From the NCBI GenBank assembly GCA_002600635.1, contig CP021374.1:241591-305590 (forward strand): a DNA stretch of 64,000 nucleotides, in the 5' to 3' direction. The position numbers and the translations under genes are program-made. The notes under the pieces were generated by a model that was given only the letters and a program-made list of their open reading frames with translations, searched no databases and was not told where the DNA came from. Below are positions 28,064 to 36,754 of this stretch, piece by piece; within the stretch, counting starts at the first letter, position 1; each line of letters opens with the position of its first letter. This stretch comes from Rhizobium sp. ACO-34A (GTDB lineage Bacteria > Pseudomonadota > Alphaproteobacteria > Rhizobiales > Rhizobiaceae).

Positions 28064-28171
28064 GCCGGGATATGTCCCGGCCTCTCTCCCCGGTCTCCGG
28101 GGAGAGAGTTTGCCAAGGGCTCCGGCCCTGCCCCGCTCCTCGCCTGAGAGGTGCGAGAGCCCCAAGGGGCT
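28064..28171. repeat. Stack of four palindromes between binding-protein and permease genes
   Basis: The 154 bp gap holds GCCGGGA/TCCCGGC (28064-28081), a perfect 12 bp stem CTCTCTCCCCGG/CCGGGGAGAGAG (28082-28108), CTCGC/GCGAG (28139-28157) and AGCCCC/GGGGCT (28158-28171). No T run follows. Such hairpins after a binding-protein gene commonly protect the upstream mRNA or attenuate read-through; it may also be a mosaic intergenic repeat. Confidence 0.65.
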
Positions 28172-28217
28172 GGGCCTCGAGAAAAACTAGAACCCACTAT
28201 CGAACGGTGTCGCGATC

Positions 28218-29096
28218 ATGGATAGCCGCAGCCGACTTCAGGAGCTATTGCCCAAGCTTGTGCTGGCGCCCAGCTTCGTCGTCATTCTTCTCTTCGTCTA
28301 TGGCTTCATCGCCTATACCGGCTATCTGTCGCTGACAGACAGCAAGATGCTGCCGTCCTACAATTTCGTCGGGCTGGAGAACTACTCCAAGCTCTGGGCC
28401 CTGCCCCACTGGTGGCGTTCGATTTCGAACCTCGCGATCTTCGCCTCGCTCTATATCCTGATCTGCTCGGTGCTGGGATTGTTTCTCGCGATCCTGCTCG
28501 ACCAGAAGATCCGCGGCGAAGGCTTCCTGCGGCCGATCTATCTCTATCCGATGGCGCTTTCCTTCATCGTGACCGGAACGGCCTGGAAATGGTTCCTCGA
28601 TCCGGGCATCGGGCTTGAAAACACCATGCACCTCTGGGGCTGGGAGAGCTTCACCTTCACCTGGATCAAGGACAACAAGCTCGCCATCTATTGCGTCGTC
28701 ATCGCCGCCGTGTGGCAGTCCTCGGGCTTTGTCATGGCGATGTTCCTTGCGGGGCTTCGCGGGGTGGACAACGAGATGATCAAGGCCGCACAGGTCGATG
28801 GTGCCTCGAACATCACGATCTACCGTCGCATCATCATTCCGCTGATGCGCCCCGTCTTCCTGTCCGCCTTCGTGGTGCTCGCCCATCTTGCGATCAAGGC
28901 CTACGACCTGATTATCGCACTCACGGGTGGCGGCCCCGGCCAGGCGACACAGCTGCCGGCGACCTTCATGTATTCCTACACCTTTACCCGCAACCAGATG
29001 GGCATCGGCGCGTCTTCGGCGATCATCATGCTGATCATGATCTTCTCGATCATCATCCCCTATCTCTACTCGGAAGTTCGCGGAGGAAAACGCTGA
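28218..29096 (+). CDS. Sugar ABC transporter permease (GtsB-like)
   Basis: This 292-residue inner-membrane permease has about six helices, starting KLVLAPSFVVILLFVYGFIAYTGY (in part LVLAPSFVVILLFVYGF), and the EAA loop EMIKAAQVDGASNITIYRRIIIPLM in the fifth cytosolic loop. ALTGGGPGQATQLPATFMY is typical of carbohydrate (CUT1) permeases. The stop overlaps the next permease start by one base. It forms the channel with the protein from 29096-29980. Confidence 0.93.
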   Translation: MDSRSRLQELLPKLVLAPSFVVILLFVYGFIAYTGYLSLTDSKMLPSYNFVGLENYSKLWALPHWWRSISNLAIFASLYILICSVLGLFLAILLDQKIRGEGFLRPIYLYPMALSFIVTGTAWKWFLDPGIGLENTMHLWGWESFTFTWIKDNKLAIYCVVIAAVWQSSGFVMAMFLAGLRGVDNEMIKAAQVDGASNITIYRRIIIPLMRPVFLSAFVVLAHLAIKAYDLIIALTGGGPGQATQLPATFMYSYTFTRNQMGIGASSAIIMLIMIFSIIIPYLYSEVRGGKR

Positions 29097-29980
29097 TGAG
29101 CGGCGCCGCCAATCCCCAGAATGCCATCTCGCACGGACACCTGACACGTGCCCTGATCTACGCCGCGCTGATCCTTTTTGCGGTCTACTATCTGCTGCCG
29201 CTCTACGTCATGGTGGTGAATTCGCTGAAGCCCCTGGACGAAATCCGGCAGGGCGGCATGCTGAACCTGCCGCAGACATGGACCTTCGAACCCTGGGTTT
29301 CGGCTTGGTCTACCGCGCAGATCGGGGTTCAGCCGACCGGCCTCAAGCCCTTCTTCATCAACTCGATCCTGATGGTGGTGCCGGCTGTCGTCATCTCCAC
29401 CTTCGTCGGCGCACTCAATGGTTATGTGCTGACCAAGTGGCAGTTCCGCGGCTCCAATATCTTCTTCGGCATGCTGCTGCTCTCGTGTTTCATCCCGTTC
29501 CAGATCGTGCTGATCCCGATGGCCCGGGTGCTGGGCCTGATCGGCCTCGCCGGATCGATCTGGGGCCTGATCCTCGTGCATGTGGTCTATGGCCTGGGCT
29601 TCACCACGCTCTATTTCCGCAATTACTATGAGGCGTTCCCGACCGAGCTTGTCCGGGCCGCGCAGATCGACGGCGCAAGCTTCTTCCAGATCTTCTGGCG
29701 CATCCTGCTGCCGTCCTCCGGCCCGATCATCGTCGTCTCCGTCATCTGGCAGTTCACCAACATCTGGAACGACTTCCTGTTCGGTGCATCGTTCTCGGGT
29801 GCTGCAACGACACCGATGACGGTCGCGCTCAACAACCTCGTGTCCTCCTCGACGGGCGTGAAGGAATACAACGTCCACTTTGCCGGCGCGATCCTCGCCG
29901 CCCTGCCAACCCTTATCGTCTACATCGTCTCCGGCCGCTACTTCGTCCGCGGCCTGATGTCCGGCGCCGTGAAAGGATAA
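29096..29980 (+). CDS. Sugar ABC transporter permease (GtsC-like)
   Basis: This 294-residue CUT1 permease shows YLLPLYVMVVNSLKPLDEI near the first helix, NGYVLTKWQFRGSN, and the EAA loop ELVRAAQIDGASFFQIFWRILLP. The ATG at 29096 overlaps the previous stop (TGATG); the longer frame starting earlier lies inside the other permease. Length and order match GtsC/MalG-type subunits. Confidence 0.93.
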   Translation: MSGAANPQNAISHGHLTRALIYAALILFAVYYLLPLYVMVVNSLKPLDEIRQGGMLNLPQTWTFEPWVSAWSTAQIGVQPTGLKPFFINSILMVVPAVVISTFVGALNGYVLTKWQFRGSNIFFGMLLLSCFIPFQIVLIPMARVLGLIGLAGSIWGLILVHVVYGLGFTTLYFRNYYEAFPTELVRAAQIDGASFFQIFWRILLPSSGPIIVVSVIWQFTNIWNDFLFGASFSGAATTPMTVALNNLVSSSTGVKEYNVHFAGAILAALPTLIVYIVSGRYFVRGLMSGAVKG

Positions 29981-29985
29981 GACCC

Positions 29986-31101
29986 ATGTCGTTTCTCAAG
30001 ATCAGCCATCTGCGCAAGTCCTATGGCGCGCTGGAAATCCTGAAGGACATCAATATCGAGATCGAGGAAGGCGGCTTCCTCGTGCTCGTCGGCCCCTCGG
30101 GCTGCGGCAAGTCCACGCTGCTCAACACCATTGCCGGGTTGGAGCCGATCACATCGGGTGACATCGAGATCAACGGACGCTCGGTGTCAGGCCTTCACCC
30201 TTCCAAGCGCGATATCGCCATGGTGTTCCAGTCCTATGCGCTCTATCCGAACATGACGGTTGCGGGGAACATCGCCTTCGGCATGGAAATCCGTGGCGTG
30301 CCGAAGGAAGAGCGTGAAAAGGCCATCCATCAGGTCGCCGACATGCTTCAGATCGGCCATCTGCTCGATCGCAAGCCGAGCCAGCTTTCCGGCGGACAGC
30401 GCCAGCGCGTCGCGATGGGCCGCGCGCTGGTGCGCAATCCGCAGGTCTTCCTGTTCGATGAGCCGCTGTCGAACCTCGATGCCAAGCTGCGCGTCGACAT
30501 GCGCACGGAAATCAAGCGCCTGCACCACCGGATGAAGACCACGATTGTCTACGTCACCCATGACCAGATCGAGGCGATGACGCTTGCCACCAAGATCGCG
30601 GTGCTGAAGGACGGTGTTTTGCAGCAGTTCGGCTCCCCGGCCGAGATTTACAACAATCCGGCCAACATGTTCGTGGCGGATTTCATGGGCTCTCCGGCAA
30701 TGAACCTGCTGGAGGCGACTGTCGAGAAGAACGACGCCGGGCTGTCGGTTCTTCTCTCGCGAGGCGGCGGGGAGCCGCTCCGGCTTCCCGTCTCTGCCGA
30801 CAAACAGGCGCTGGCCGCCCATGCCGGGCGGCAGGTGATGTTCGGCATCCGGCCGGAGGCGCTGACCGATCCGGACGGGGCCGACCGCAACGCCAGGCTG
30901 CTCGCCGAGGGCGATTGCCTGATCGAGGTGGTGGAACCCGCCGGCGCCGACACCTTCGCGGTCACCCATCTCGGCGGCAAGGAGATCGTCGCACGCCTCA
31001 GGGCGGACGCTCACATCCATGCCGGCCAGACGGCTCGCCTCGCCTTCAATCTCGACAAGGCCGTCTACTTCGACCCGCAGACGCAGGGGCGGATTGCCTG
31101 A
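29986..31101 (+). CDS. Sugar ABC transporter ATP-binding protein (MsmK/UgpC type)
   Basis: This 371-residue ATPase has Walker A GPSGCGKST (36-44), Q-loop VFQSYALYPNMTV, signature LSGGQRQR (134-141), Walker B VFLFDEP (154-160), the switch YVTHDQ and a C-terminal TOBE/OB regulatory domain (GIRPEALTDPD, about 285-295). It energises the importer with the two permeases. It starts 5 bp after the second permease and is followed after 22 bp by a dehydrogenase, so transport and oxidation are co-transcribed. Confidence 0.94.
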   Translation: MSFLKISHLRKSYGALEILKDINIEIEEGGFLVLVGPSGCGKSTLLNTIAGLEPITSGDIEINGRSVSGLHPSKRDIAMVFQSYALYPNMTVAGNIAFGMEIRGVPKEEREKAIHQVADMLQIGHLLDRKPSQLSGGQRQRVAMGRALVRNPQVFLFDEPLSNLDAKLRVDMRTEIKRLHHRMKTTIVYVTHDQIEAMTLATKIAVLKDGVLQQFGSPAEIYNNPANMFVADFMGSPAMNLLEATVEKNDAGLSVLLSRGGGEPLRLPVSADKQALAAHAGRQVMFGIRPEALTDPDGADRNARLLAEGDCLIEVVEPAGADTFAVTHLGGKEIVARLRADAHIHAGQTARLAFNLDKAVYFDPQTQGRIA

Positions 31102-31123
31102 TACGGATGCGGGAGACAGCAAG

Positions 31124-32632
31124 ATGACCAGTAACCCGGATATCGTCATCATCGGCTCCGGCATCGGCGGATCGACCGTCGCCGCCGGACTGGCGGCGAC
31201 CGGCGCCTCGATCCTGATCCTGGAAGCGGGCGACCACATCGCCGACCGGCCGGAAAACCGGGACCAGCGAGCCATCTTCCAGCGCGGATATTTCCGGCCG
31301 AAGGAGATGTGGTACGAACACGGCGGCCAAGCCTTCAATCCCGGCAATTACTATTATGTCGGGGGCAATTCGAAATTCTACGGCGCGGTGCTGGTGCGTT
31401 ACCGTCGTGAGGATTTCGAGGAGATGGTCCACCGCGAGGGCGTCTCGCCCGCATGGCCATTCCCCTACGAGGAGTTGGAACCCTGGTATTCCCGGGCCGA
31501 GCAGCTTTTCATGGTGCGTGGAAATCTGGGCGAGGATCCGACGGAGCCGCAGCACTCCCTCCCCTACCCCTTTCCGCCGGTCCCGGACGAACCGGCAATC
31601 GCCAGGGTTCGCAAGCAGCTGAAATCCATCGGCATGCATCCGTATTCGCTGCCGCTTGGCATCGATATCGAACGCTGGCTTGCGAAAGCGAAGACGCCGT
31701 GGGACGCCCATCCGAATGCCAATGACGGGAAGATGGATGCGGAGACGGCGGCACTTGCCTATGCCCTGAAGCATGAACAGATCACGCTGCAGACGGGATC
31801 GCGTGTTACCCGTCTCGAAGTTGGGCCGGACGGCAAGCGGATCGAAACCGTTCATTACGTGAAGGACGGTGAGCAGCGCAAAGTGTCGCCGAAACTGGTG
31901 ATCCTGTCGGCCGGAGCGGTCCAGTCGGCGGTGCTGCTGCTGCGTTCTACCGATGAACGCCATCCCGGCGGGCTCGCCAACAGGTCCGATCAGGTCGGCC
32001 GCAATTTCATGAACCACAATTCGAGCGCTGTGCTGGCGATCTCGCCTACCTATCGCAATGATAGCGTCTACCAGAAAACTTTCGGCTTCAACGATTTCTA
32101 TCTATCGGATGGCGAGGGTGGCCCGCCGCTCGGGAATGTTCAGCTTCTGGGTCGAGTTTCGGCGGCAATCCTGAAGGCGAACATGCCGAAGGTGCCGGAA
32201 TGGCTGCTGGGCCGGATTTCCGCCCATGCTATCGATTTCTACGCGATGAGCGAGGATATCCCGCATCCCGAGAGCCGCATCATGGTCGATGGCGACCGGA
32301 TCGTCCTCAAATGGCACCGCACCAACTGGGATGCCCATCTCGATCTGGTACGCAGGCTGAAGGGCGTGCTGAAGAAGGCAGGTTTCCCGATCGTGTTGTC
32401 GCGCCCATTCGACAAACGCACACCATCGCATCAATGCGGCACCATCAGGATCGGGCACGACCCGGCAACCTCTCCGCTCGATGTCTATTGCCGCGCCCAT
32501 GACCATCCGAACCTGTTCGTGGTCGATGCCGGTTTTCTGCCTACCTCGGCGGCGGTCAATCCGGCGCTGACGGTGGCAGCCCAGGCGCTGCGTGTTGCCG
32601 ATCACATTGCATCGGAGGATCTGAGGTCATGA
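31124..32632 (+). CDS. GMC family FAD-dependent oxidoreductase (first copy)
   Basis: This 502-residue flavoprotein has the N-terminal dinucleotide fold DIVIIGSGIGGSTVAAGLA (residues 6-24), NYYYVGGNSKFYGA in the flavin region, LVILSAGAVQSAVLLLRS, and the C-terminal active-site block SHQCGTIRIG followed by NPALTVAAQALRVAD. GMC enzymes oxidise alcohols, sugars or polyols to carbonyl compounds. No signal peptide or cytochrome domain is seen, so it should be cytosolic. The start at 31124 gives the flavin fold at the very N-terminus. It directly follows the transporter genes and overlaps the SDR gene by ATGA. Confidence 0.9.
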   Translation: MTSNPDIVIIGSGIGGSTVAAGLAATGASILILEAGDHIADRPENRDQRAIFQRGYFRPKEMWYEHGGQAFNPGNYYYVGGNSKFYGAVLVRYRREDFEEMVHREGVSPAWPFPYEELEPWYSRAEQLFMVRGNLGEDPTEPQHSLPYPFPPVPDEPAIARVRKQLKSIGMHPYSLPLGIDIERWLAKAKTPWDAHPNANDGKMDAETAALAYALKHEQITLQTGSRVTRLEVGPDGKRIETVHYVKDGEQRKVSPKLVILSAGAVQSAVLLLRSTDERHPGGLANRSDQVGRNFMNHNSSAVLAISPTYRNDSVYQKTFGFNDFYLSDGEGGPPLGNVQLLGRVSAAILKANMPKVPEWLLGRISAHAIDFYAMSEDIPHPESRIMVDGDRIVLKWHRTNWDAHLDLVRRLKGVLKKAGFPIVLSRPFDKRTPSHQCGTIRIGHDPATSPLDVYCRAHDHPNLFVVDAGFLPTSAAVNPALTVAAQALRVADHIASEDLRS

Positions 32633-33402
32633 TCGGTTCCCGCCCGCTTGCAATCGTCACCGGCGGCCGGCGCGGCATAGGCCTCGGCATTGCCCGGGCG
32701 CTCGCCGCCGATGGCTTCGACATCGCCCTGACCGGTCTCGGACCATACGGTGCTGAAGAAACCGTGTTGGCCGATCTGGAAGCAGGTGGCGTGACGGCAG
32801 CCTATTTCGAGGCCGATCTTGCCGATGTCACGGATCATGACGCGAGCATCGGAAAGATCATGGCCCGCTTCGGGCGGATCGATTGTCTCGTCAACAATGC
32901 CGGCATGGGTTCGGTGGTCCGGGGCGATTTCCTTGGCCTGACGCCGGAGAATTTCGACCGGATCATCGCCACCAACCTGCGCGGCACGGTGTTTTTCACG
33001 CAGGCCGTATTGCGGGCGATGCTGGCTTCACCGTCACCGGTGGGCAAGCGGAGCATCGTCAACATTACCTCCGTTTCGGCGGAGCTGAGCTCACCTGAAA
33101 GACTTGATTACTGCATGAGCAAGGCAGGGCTTTCCTCCTTCAGCAAGGGGCTGGCGCTCTATCTGGCCGAGAAGGACATCGCCGTTTTCGAGATCCGTCC
33201 GGGCATTATCCGGACCGACATGACGGCTGGCGTTGCCGGGAAATATGACGCCCTGATCGCAGGCGGACTGGTCCCGATGCGGCGCTGGGGTGAACCGGAT
33301 GACATTGGCGGCGTGGTTTCCGCGCTCGCCTCCGGCCGGTTCGCCTTCGCGACCGGCTCGGTGATCGATCTCGATGGCGGGCTGTCGATCGGAAGATTGT
33401 GA
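32629..33402 (+). CDS. Short-chain dehydrogenase/reductase (FabG-like)
   Basis: This 257-residue SDR has the cofactor motif TGGRRGIGLGIA (11-22), NNAGMG, the catalytic Ser in NITSVSAE and the YxxxK pair in DYCMSKAGLSS. The C-terminus GSVIDLDGGLSIGRL is typical. It probably interconverts a hydroxyl and a keto group of the imported carbohydrate or its derivative with NAD(P). Its ATG overlaps the GMC stop. Confidence 0.92.
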   Translation: MIGSRPLAIVTGGRRGIGLGIARALAADGFDIALTGLGPYGAEETVLADLEAGGVTAAYFEADLADVTDHDASIGKIMARFGRIDCLVNNAGMGSVVRGDFLGLTPENFDRIIATNLRGTVFFTQAVLRAMLASPSPVGKRSIVNITSVSAELSSPERLDYCMSKAGLSSFSKGLALYLAEKDIAVFEIRPGIIRTDMTAGVAGKYDALIAGGLVPMRRWGEPDDIGGVVSALASGRFAFATGSVIDLDGGLSIGRL

Positions 33403-33452
33403 TTTCCCCTCCTCCTTGAGGGAGGGTGGACGAACGACTTGAGGAAGACGTT

Positions 33453-35108
33453 ATGACCTATGATTACATCATCACCGGCGCCGGACCTGCGGGATGCGTG
33501 CTCGCCAACCGGCTGAGCGAAGATCCTGATGTCCGCGTGCTGCTGATCGAGGCTGGCGGCGGCGACTGGAACCCGCTGTTTCACATGCCGGCCGGTTTTG
33601 CCAAGATGACCAAGGGCGTTGCGAGCTGGGGCTGGGAAACCGTGCCGCAGAAGCACATGAAAGGCCGCGTGCTGCGCTATACCCAGGCCAAGGTGATCGG
33701 CGGCGGCTCCTCGATCAATGCCCAGCTCTACACTCGTGGCAATGCCCGAGACTACGATCTCTGGGCGCGGGAGGAAGGCTGCGAAGGCTGGGATTACCGT
33801 TCAGTCCTGCCCTATTTCAAGCGTGCCGAGGACAACCAGCGCTTCGCCGACGACTATCACTCCTATGGCGGGCCGCTCGGCGTTTCCATGCCGGTCTCGC
33901 CGCTGCCGATCTGCGATGCCTATATCCGCGCCGGCCAGGAACTCGGCATTCCCTATAATCACGATTTCAATGGCAGGCAGCAGGCCGGCGTTGGCTTCTA
34001 CCAACTCACCCAGCGCAATCGCCGCCGCTCCTCGGCGTCTCTTGCCTATCTGTCGCCGATCAGGGACCGAAAAAACCTTACGGTAAAGATGAATGCCCGC
34101 GTCGCGAGGATCGTTGTCGAGGGCAGGCGTGCCGTCGGTGTCGAGATCGCTGGCAACAATGGCCTCGAGATTATCCGGGCAGAGCGCGAAGTGCTGGTGT
34201 CCTCCGGCGCAATCGGCTCGCCCAAGCTTCTCCTGCAATCCGGCATCGGGCCTGCCGATCACCTTCGCTCGGTTGGCGTCGAAGTGAAACATGATTTGCC
34301 CGGCGTCGGCGGCAACATGCAGGACCATCTCGACCTGTTCGTGATTTCCGAATGCACCGGTGATCACACCTATGACGGGGTGGCCAAACTCCATCGTACG
34401 CTATGGGCCGGCATCCAGTATGTCCTGTTCCAGACGGGACCGGTTGCCTCCTCTCTCTTCGAAACCGGTGGCTTCTGGTATGCCGATCCGGATGCACGCT
34501 CGCCGGATATCCAGTTCCACCTTGGCCTGGGTTCCGGCATCGAGGCGGGCGTGGAGAAGCTCAGGAATGCCGGCGTCACGTTGAATTCGGCCTATCTGCA
34601 TCCGCACTCGCGCGGAACGGTGCGCCTTTCTTCCTCCGATCCGGCGGCGGCTCCGCTGATCGATCCGAACTACTGGGAAGACCCGCACGACAGGAAGATG
34701 TCTATCGAAGGGCTGAAGCTTGCCCGCGAGATCATGCAGCAGGCGGCGCTGAAGCCCTTCGTGCAGGCGGAGCGTCTGCCGGGGCCGAAGGCGATGACCG
34801 ACGAGGAGCTGTTCGACTACGGCTGCGCCAACGCCAAGACGGATCATCATCCGGTCGGGACCTGCCGGATGGGTACTGGCCCGGATGCCGTCGTCGGGCT
34901 GGATCTCAGGGTTCATGGCCTCGATGGATTGCGGGTCTGCGACAGTTCGGTGATGCCGCGGGTTCCCTCGTGCAATACCAATGCCCCGACGATCATGGTG
35001 GGCGAAAAGGGTGCCGATATCATTAGGGAGTTCCCTCCCCTTCCCCCGGCGATCTTTGCCAACGAGCGGAACGACACGCGGCCTCGCGCCCGGGCGGAGG
35101 TTTGCTGA
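33453..35108 (+). CDS. GMC family FAD-dependent oxidoreductase (choline dehydrogenase-like, second copy)
   Basis: This 551-residue enzyme has YDYIITGAGPAGCVLANRLSEDP (3-25, in part GAGPAGCVLANRLS), the GMC signatures GGGSSINAQLYTRGNA and SSGAIGSPKLLLQSGIGP, and the C-terminal DHHPVGTCRMG and MPRVPSCNTNAPTIMVGEK. It is a typical alcohol/choline dehydrogenase-type flavoprotein, longer and of a different subfamily from the enzyme at 31124. The ATG at 33453 follows GAGGAAGA. A small CCCTCC/GGGAGG hairpin lies just upstream (33406-33427). Confidence 0.92.
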   Translation: MTYDYIITGAGPAGCVLANRLSEDPDVRVLLIEAGGGDWNPLFHMPAGFAKMTKGVASWGWETVPQKHMKGRVLRYTQAKVIGGGSSINAQLYTRGNARDYDLWAREEGCEGWDYRSVLPYFKRAEDNQRFADDYHSYGGPLGVSMPVSPLPICDAYIRAGQELGIPYNHDFNGRQQAGVGFYQLTQRNRRRSSASLAYLSPIRDRKNLTVKMNARVARIVVEGRRAVGVEIAGNNGLEIIRAEREVLVSSGAIGSPKLLLQSGIGPADHLRSVGVEVKHDLPGVGGNMQDHLDLFVISECTGDHTYDGVAKLHRTLWAGIQYVLFQTGPVASSLFETGGFWYADPDARSPDIQFHLGLGSGIEAGVEKLRNAGVTLNSAYLHPHSRGTVRLSSSDPAAAPLIDPNYWEDPHDRKMSIEGLKLAREIMQQAALKPFVQAERLPGPKAMTDEELFDYGCANAKTDHHPVGTCRMGTGPDAVVGLDLRVHGLDGLRVCDSSVMPRVPSCNTNAPTIMVGEKGADIIREFPPLPPAIFANERNDTRPRARAEVC

Positions 35109-35109
35109 G

Positions 35110-35430
35110 ATGATCCGTCACTGTGTCTTCATCCGCTTCAGGCCGGAGGTTTCGACCGAGGCAAAGCTTGAGATCTATTCGGAAATCCGCGGTCTGATGC
35201 CGCGGCTCGATGGATTGCTGGCGGTTCACGTCGGAGACAATGTCAGCCCCGAACACGGCATGGACAAAGGATACTCGGAGGGCTTTATAGTCGACTTCAG
35301 GGATGCTGCTGCCCGGGACCTTTACCTTGAGGATCCGGAGCATCGCCAGACCGGCGGAAAGATCGTGGCGGCTGCCATTGGCGGCATCGACGGTATTTTC
35401 GTCTATGATATCGAGATTTCCGGAGACTGA
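35110..35430 (+). CDS. Dabb (stress-responsive alpha/beta-barrel) domain protein
   Basis: This 106-residue protein is a single Dabb domain: MIRHCVFIRFRPEVSTEAK at the start, the conserved His-Val-Gly-Asp (HVGDN), GFIVDFRDAAARDLYLEDPEH and a final strand. Dabb proteins form small ferredoxin-like dimers; some are cyclases or decarboxylases, many have no known role. The ATG at 35110 comes 1 bp after the GMC stop. In this operon it may act on an unstable oxidised intermediate, which is inference. Confidence 0.85.
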   Translation: MIRHCVFIRFRPEVSTEAKLEIYSEIRGLMPRLDGLLAVHVGDNVSPEHGMDKGYSEGFIVDFRDAAARDLYLEDPEHRQTGGKIVAAAIGGIDGIFVYDIEISGD

Positions 35431-35431
35431 G

Positions 35432-36694
35432 TTGACGTTCGAACCGCGTGCTGTCCTTGCCGACCTTTTTCATGCAGCGGTTGCTGCCGCCGACCCCTAT
35501 GAGGCGATCGTCCGGCATCTGCCGGCAAGGCCGAAGGGCCGCACCATCGTTGTGGGAGCCGGAAAGGCCGCCAGCCAGATGGCGGCAGCCTTCGAGCGCG
35601 CCTGGGGAGAGCCGGTCGAGGGACTGGTGGTTGCCCGTCATGGACCTGTCGAGACCTGCCGACATACGCGGGTGCTGACCTCGGCTCATCCCGTACCCGA
35701 CGAGGCAGGGATTGCCGGGGCCGAGGCTCTGCTGCGGCATGTCGAGGGGCTGACCTCCGACGATCTGGTTGTCGCGCTGATCTCGGGAGGCGGTTCGGCG
35801 CTTCTCCCCGCGCCGCCGCAGGGCTTTGCTCTGGCAGATGAAAAGGCGTTGAACGAAGCGCTTCTCGCTTCGGGAGCACCGATCTCGGCGATGAATGTCG
35901 TCAGGAAACATTTTTCGCGCATCAAGGGCGGTCGGCTCGCAGCAAGGGCCTATCCGGCAAGGGTGGTCAGTCTGGTCGTTTCCGATGTTCCCGGAGACAG
36001 CCCGGCGTTGGTCGCATCGGGTCCGACTCTTGCGGGATCGGGCAATGCCGAAGAGGCGCTCCGCATCATCCGCGATTATCGGATCGACCTTCCCGCTTCC
36101 GTCGTCGAGTTCATCGGCAAGGAGCGCGTCCCCTTGCCGGACGATGAAGCATTTGCGGGCAATGAGGTTCATGTCATCGCGTCCGCGCGTGTTTCGCTGG
36201 AGGCTGCCGCCGCTCATGCCCGCAAACTCGGTATCCAGCCGTTGATCCTGTCGGACAGTATCGAGGGCGAGGCAAAGGATATCGGGCGCATGCATGCGGC
36301 GCTGGCGCGGGAATTCTTGACCAACGCGCAAGGCCTGTCAAAACCGATGGTCCTCCTTTCCGGCGGTGAAACGACGGTAACGATTGGCGGCGGAAAGTAC
36401 GGCAAGGGTGGCCGGAATTCGGAACTGTTGCTATCGGTGGCAATCGATCTCCAGGGAGTGGAGGGGATTACCGCGCTTGCGGCCGATACCGATGGAATCG
36501 ATGGCTCGGAAGACAATGCCGGTGCGTTCTGCGACGGGGGCACTGTTGCAAGGATCAGAGCCGGCGGCGGCGATGCGCGAACCTATCTTGCCGGCCATGA
36601 CGCCTGGTCGGCCTTCGATCTTGCTGGCGACCTGTTCGTTCCTGGCCCTACCGGCACCAATGTGAATGATCTCAGGGCGTTACTGATCGCCTGA
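35432..36694 (+). CDS. Glycerate 2-kinase/hydroxypyruvate reductase family protein (GckA/TtuD, DUF4147)
   Basis: This protein of about 420 residues has the DUF4147 nucleotide-binding N-terminal domain (RTIVVGAGKAASQMAAAFE, LISGGGSALLPAPP, MNVVRKHFSRIKGGRLA, VVSLVVSDVPGD) and the MOFRL C-terminal domain (LLSGGETTVTIGGGKYGKGGRNSELLL, in part GGRNSELLL; ADTDGIDGSEDNAG). Family members phosphorylate D-glycerate to 2-phosphoglycerate. I chose the TTG at 35432, 1 bp after the Dabb stop with GGAG 6 bp upstream; an ATG at 35405 inside the Dabb gene is the alternative. It links this pathway to central metabolism. Confidence 0.88.
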   Translation: MTFEPRAVLADLFHAAVAAADPYEAIVRHLPARPKGRTIVVGAGKAASQMAAAFERAWGEPVEGLVVARHGPVETCRHTRVLTSAHPVPDEAGIAGAEALLRHVEGLTSDDLVVALISGGGSALLPAPPQGFALADEKALNEALLASGAPISAMNVVRKHFSRIKGGRLAARAYPARVVSLVVSDVPGDSPALVASGPTLAGSGNAEEALRIIRDYRIDLPASVVEFIGKERVPLPDDEAFAGNEVHVIASARVSLEAAAAHARKLGIQPLILSDSIEGEAKDIGRMHAALAREFLTNAQGLSKPMVLLSGGETTVTIGGGKYGKGGRNSELLLSVAIDLQGVEGITALAADTDGIDGSEDNAGAFCDGGTVARIRAGGGDARTYLAGHDAWSAFDLAGDLFVPGPTGTNVNDLRALLIA

Positions 36695-36711
36695 TTGAGT
36701 GAGGCTCAAAG

Positions 36712-36745
36712 AAAAAGGGCGGGATCCGAAGATCCCGCCCTTTTT
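36712..36745. terminator. Strong bidirectional terminator
   Basis: AAAAAGGGCGGGATC (36712-36726) and GATCCCGCCCTTTTT (36731-36745) form a perfect 15 bp stem with a CGAA tetraloop. It has A and T tracts at both ends and lies between the convergent glycerate kinase and RND genes. Confidence 0.92.
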
Positions 36746-36754
36746 GCTTTCGGA

